A stretch of 64,000 nt of DNA from positions 868,001 to 932,000 of the forward strand of contig NZ_JAAOTJ010000001.1 in NCBI RefSeq assembly GCF_011297335.1. The letters are read 5' to 3'. Origin of the DNA: Catellatospora methionotrophica (GTDB lineage: Bacteria; Actinomycetota; Actinomycetes; Mycobacteriales; Micromonosporaceae). Numbering within the stretch: position 1 is the stretch's first letter; each line of letters starts with the position of its first letter. This document shows positions 60,331 through 64,000 of the stretch, in pieces. The translations under genes were made by a program, and so were the position numbers. The notes under the pieces were generated by a model. It saw nothing but the letters and a program-made list of their open reading frames with translations, made no database searches and was not told where the DNA came from.

Positions 60331-61566
60331 TTACGGAACGATTCGAACCCGCAGCAGGGCCAGCGCCTCTTCGACTCGTTTGAGCGCCCCGTCGCCGTCG
60401 GCGGCATCCGCGCGCACCGAGGCGAGCCTCGAATAGGAGCTGGTAAGACCGTCCACGGCGGTCCCGTCCGGCACGAGTTGCTTCACCTCGACGACCCCGT
60501 CGACCTGCCGGGCCTCATCGAGCCCGTCGATGCCGTCGAGCCGTCCGGCCGCGTCCGGGACGAGAAAGCCGATAGCGCTGCCGGCGATGTACTGCGGGGC
60601 CTGCGCTCTGGCGGCGACGTCGGGCAAGGCCGCCAAGTCCTCGCCGACGATCTGGCGCAGGTGCAGGTCGCAGATGTCCACCCCGGTGGCCGACTCGGTG
60701 AGCGGCACGATCGAGTCGCCAGCCTGACGCAGATGCGTCTCGACGAGGAACGGGCCGTCGACCCCGAGGATCAGCTCGCTATGGGTGATCCCGTGCTGCA
60801 CCCCGAGAGCCGACAGGCACCGCCGGACGTGCGCGACCAGCGCCTGCGCGGTCTCCGGCGAGATCCGCGCCGGCACCAGGTGACCCGTTTCGACCTTGCT
60901 GATCTCTTCCTTGAACTTCTCGACGATCGCGAAGATGTAGTGGTGGCCGTCGTGGGTGACAGCCTCGACGCTGAACTCAGGCCCCTCCACGTAACGTTCC
61001 GCGATCGGGGGTGACGGCTCCAGCCGCGGCGCCGTCGCACCGCTGGCGAGGTCGAACGCCGCGGCCAACTGTGTCTCGTCGCGAGCCGTCGCGATCCCGG
61101 TGCTGGCTCGTCCCCGCGATGGCTTGAGCAGCAGCGGTGGCCCCACCTCACCGTAGAAGTCCTTCAGCTGCTCCAGGGAGGCGACCTGGCGGAACGGCAC
61201 GTCCTCCAGACCGGAGGCCCGCAGCCGCTCGCGCATGAAGGTCTTGTCATGCACTGCTTGGACGGTCGCCCGCGCGTGGAACCGCAGGCCGAGGTCTTCG
61301 GCGATAGCCGCCGCCTTGTCCTGATCGATCTCCGCGAGCGCCGCGACGGCGTCCAGCGGCCACTGCCGATGGAGGTAGCGGCCCGCAGCCAGCCATTTGT
61401 CCAGATCGGCGTCGTCATTGAGGATGACTACGGCCTCGTTCTCAGGCAGTTGATGAACCCATTCGAGCACCGAAGCCCGACACAGCACGACACTCGACAC
61501 GTTCTGAGCGATGCGCCTGAGTCTCGGCTGCTGCGCCGAGCCTCCCCCGACGAACAACACGCGCAC
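60331..61566 (-). CDS. ATP-grasp ligase, first gene of the 12-gene operon
   Basis: A 411-aa carboxylate-amine ligase of the dipeptide-synthetase type. Seen: ATP-binding LLLKPSRGRASTGIATA, the acidic EGPEFSVEAV near the middle, and the metal-binding strand FLVETHLRQAGDSIVPL, where the family E-x-N-x-R reads E-T-H-L-R. It ends with a roughly 100-residue lid domain. The GTG chosen has GGGGAAG 5 bases upstream; an ATG nine codons earlier (61593) lies inside an operator-like palindrome and lacks a ribosome site, but cannot be excluded. With the second ATP-grasp gene it could assemble a small peptide. Confidence 0.85.
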   Translation of the reverse strand: MRVLFVGGGSAQQPRLRRIAQNVSSVVLCRASVLEWVHQLPENEAVVILNDDADLDKWLAAGRYLHRQWPLDAVAALAEIDQDKAAAIAEDLGLRFHARATVQAVHDKTFMRERLRASGLEDVPFRQVASLEQLKDFYGEVGPPLLLKPSRGRASTGIATARDETQLAAAFDLASGATAPRLEPSPPIAERYVEGPEFSVEAVTHDGHHYIFAIVEKFKEEISKVETGHLVPARISPETAQALVAHVRRCLSALGVQHGITHSELILGVDGPFLVETHLRQAGDSIVPLTESATGVDICDLHLRQIVGEDLAALPDVAARAQAPQYIAGSAIGFLVPDAAGRLDGIDGLDEARQVDGVVEVKQLVPDGTAVDGLTSSYSRLASVRADAADGDGALKRVEEALALLRVRIVP

Positions 61567-61589
61567 AGCACTTCCCCGTTCCCCCGTAT

Positions 61590-61617
61590 TCATACAAGCC
61601 ACTTTATCGTTGTATGA
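61590..61617. promoter_or_regulatory. Operator-like palindrome at the head of the 12-gene operon
   Basis: TCATACAA and its complement TTGTATGA are separated by 12 AT-richer bases. The site covers the expected promoter of the operon, just upstream of the ATP-grasp gene. A dimeric regulator bound here could control the whole operon. The half-site resembles the TGTAT heptamers elsewhere, but the geometry is inverted rather than direct. Confidence 0.5.
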
Positions 61618-62414
61618 GGTCATCGACCGCGGCAAGTGCAAGCCTAGGATGTGAGACGACGCAGCCATCCAGCCGCATACGGCGGATGTGAGCTGTGCGG
61701 ATACGGAACCAGCACCTGCCCGGTCCAACTTGCACACTGCGACAGAGGGCGATCAAGCCCAGGTCAGGTCCAATTGAGGGCGCCTACTGCATCGACTGAG
61801 AATAATCTCACACTGTCTATTGTGTCCGGGGCGCCAACCATTCGAGAGCGGTGCCCGGCTTCCTAGCCGAGCAATCCACGGGGCCCCATGCATGACGCGG
61901 CTCCAGGCCCCGTCACCGGTCGAGACCAGCCTGGCGAAACGAAACCCCTCCGGTGCCACGTCGGCGAGCGCGCCGGGCGGGAGTCCTGCTCGCCGACCGC
62001 CCGTGACCTCAGGTAGGACTCCGCTGCCTGGTCCAGCGGCCAAGCATCCGGTAACCGGTGCCCAGCGCATCCGGGGCTGCGGCCTCGGCCGCCCGCGGCG
62101 CGGGCACCTGCTCCGGCGGCAGCGGCAGGCGCAGGCCGCCGGGATACAGCAGGTCCACCGGCTCTCCCGCCACAAGTAGGCGCCGCGCTGGCGGTGCCGC
62201 CTACGGCATGTTCCCTGCCGCGCCGCGGTCACTGAGGCGATGCGCCCCGAGTCGAGACATGCGAAATGCGAGCTTCCTCGGGCGGTTGGTCAGGTGCCAG
62301 AACCCATGGCGGGGCAACAAGGAACTCCATCGGCCGTAGCAGATGTCGCCGTGCGCCTGGCACAGTATGTCGTCGTGTTCAGCCACCAGAGGTCGCCTCG
62401 CGGCAGGTAGTCGA
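61618..62414. other. Gap of about 800 bases without an intact gene
   Basis: The minus strand holds fragments that look like decayed coding: PVDLLYPGGLRLPLPPEQ and, after an apparent frameshift near 62020, further alanine/arginine-rich sequence. Another stretch (62201-62425) reads HGFWHLTNRPRKLAFRMSRL. Neither has a start with a ribosome site or a recognised domain. The part at 61600-61830 is AT-richer than its surroundings. No RNA gene or mobile element is seen. Confidence 0.4.
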
Positions 62415-63938
<1,524 letters not shown>

Positions 63939-64000
63939 GGTGGGGGCCTCGCAGGCTCGGTGGTCGGCACGGAGATGGTCGATCAGCGCGGCGCTGCGCG

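Overview
The window is about 72% GC (estimated by eye), uses GTG and TTG starts freely, and chains genes through 4-base ATGA/GTGA stop-start overlaps. It carries four AfsR/SARP-type regulators and looks like an antibiotic-producing actinomycete. A Micromonosporaceae-type host is my inference from the style of the genes; nothing in the sequence proves it.

Left edge (1-2.3 kb) is ordinary chromosome: a cut-off SRPBCC gene, an unrecognised gene, a 7Fe ferredoxin (fdxA) and soxR with its own SoxR box. From 2.3 to 31 kb is a nonribosomal peptide locus on the minus strand. An operon begins near 30.9 kb and runs NRPS1 (A-PCP-C-A-PCP), NRPS2 (C-A-PCP-C-PCP-C-A-PCP), NRPS3 (C-A-PCP-C-A-PCP), NRPS4 (C-A-PCP-E-like), an MFS exporter and an MbtH-like protein, followed by an AfsR-type regulator. 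That is eight modules. Module 4 has no A domain, modules 5 and 6 look specific for basic amino acids, module 8 looks like glycine, and the last domain is an epimerase-like fold without its catalytic residues. No thioesterase domain is present.

From 31 to 43.5 kb three more SARP regulators surround a compact gene set: a membrane-anchored TlpA-like thioredoxin, an ABC exporter, an S26 signal peptidase and a 70-residue peptide whose C-terminal 45 residues hold 8 Cys and 11 Tyr. The thioredoxin/exporter operon and the signal peptidase/regulator operon share one promoter layout: TGTATNN-N4-TGTATNN, 8 bases, a -10-like hexamer, 6 bases, then ATG. This looks like a SARP-controlled system that makes and exports a disulfide-rich peptide, and it is the best candidate here for an undescribed system.

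From 43.5 to 47.8 kb are two secreted wall/polysaccharide-active proteins, a clan GH-A-like hydrolase with six FN3 repeats and an M23 peptidase, in a stretch with no visible link to either pathway. From 48.1 to 61.6 kb a 12-gene minus-strand operon encodes two ATP-grasp ligases, an MFS exporter, a DinB protein, a 2x[4Fe-4S] FrhB-like protein, an EPSP-synthase-like enolpyruvyl transferase, an SDR, a creatininase-like hydrolase, a class III aminotransferase, a PhzF-like protein, a GNAT-type acyltransferase and a substrate-binding protein with no signal peptide. It reads as a pathway that builds and ligates an unusual amino acid; I cannot match it to a known one. At the right edge is an adenylation protein with a serine-type pocket and no carrier domain, a possible in-trans partner for the A-less NRPS module.
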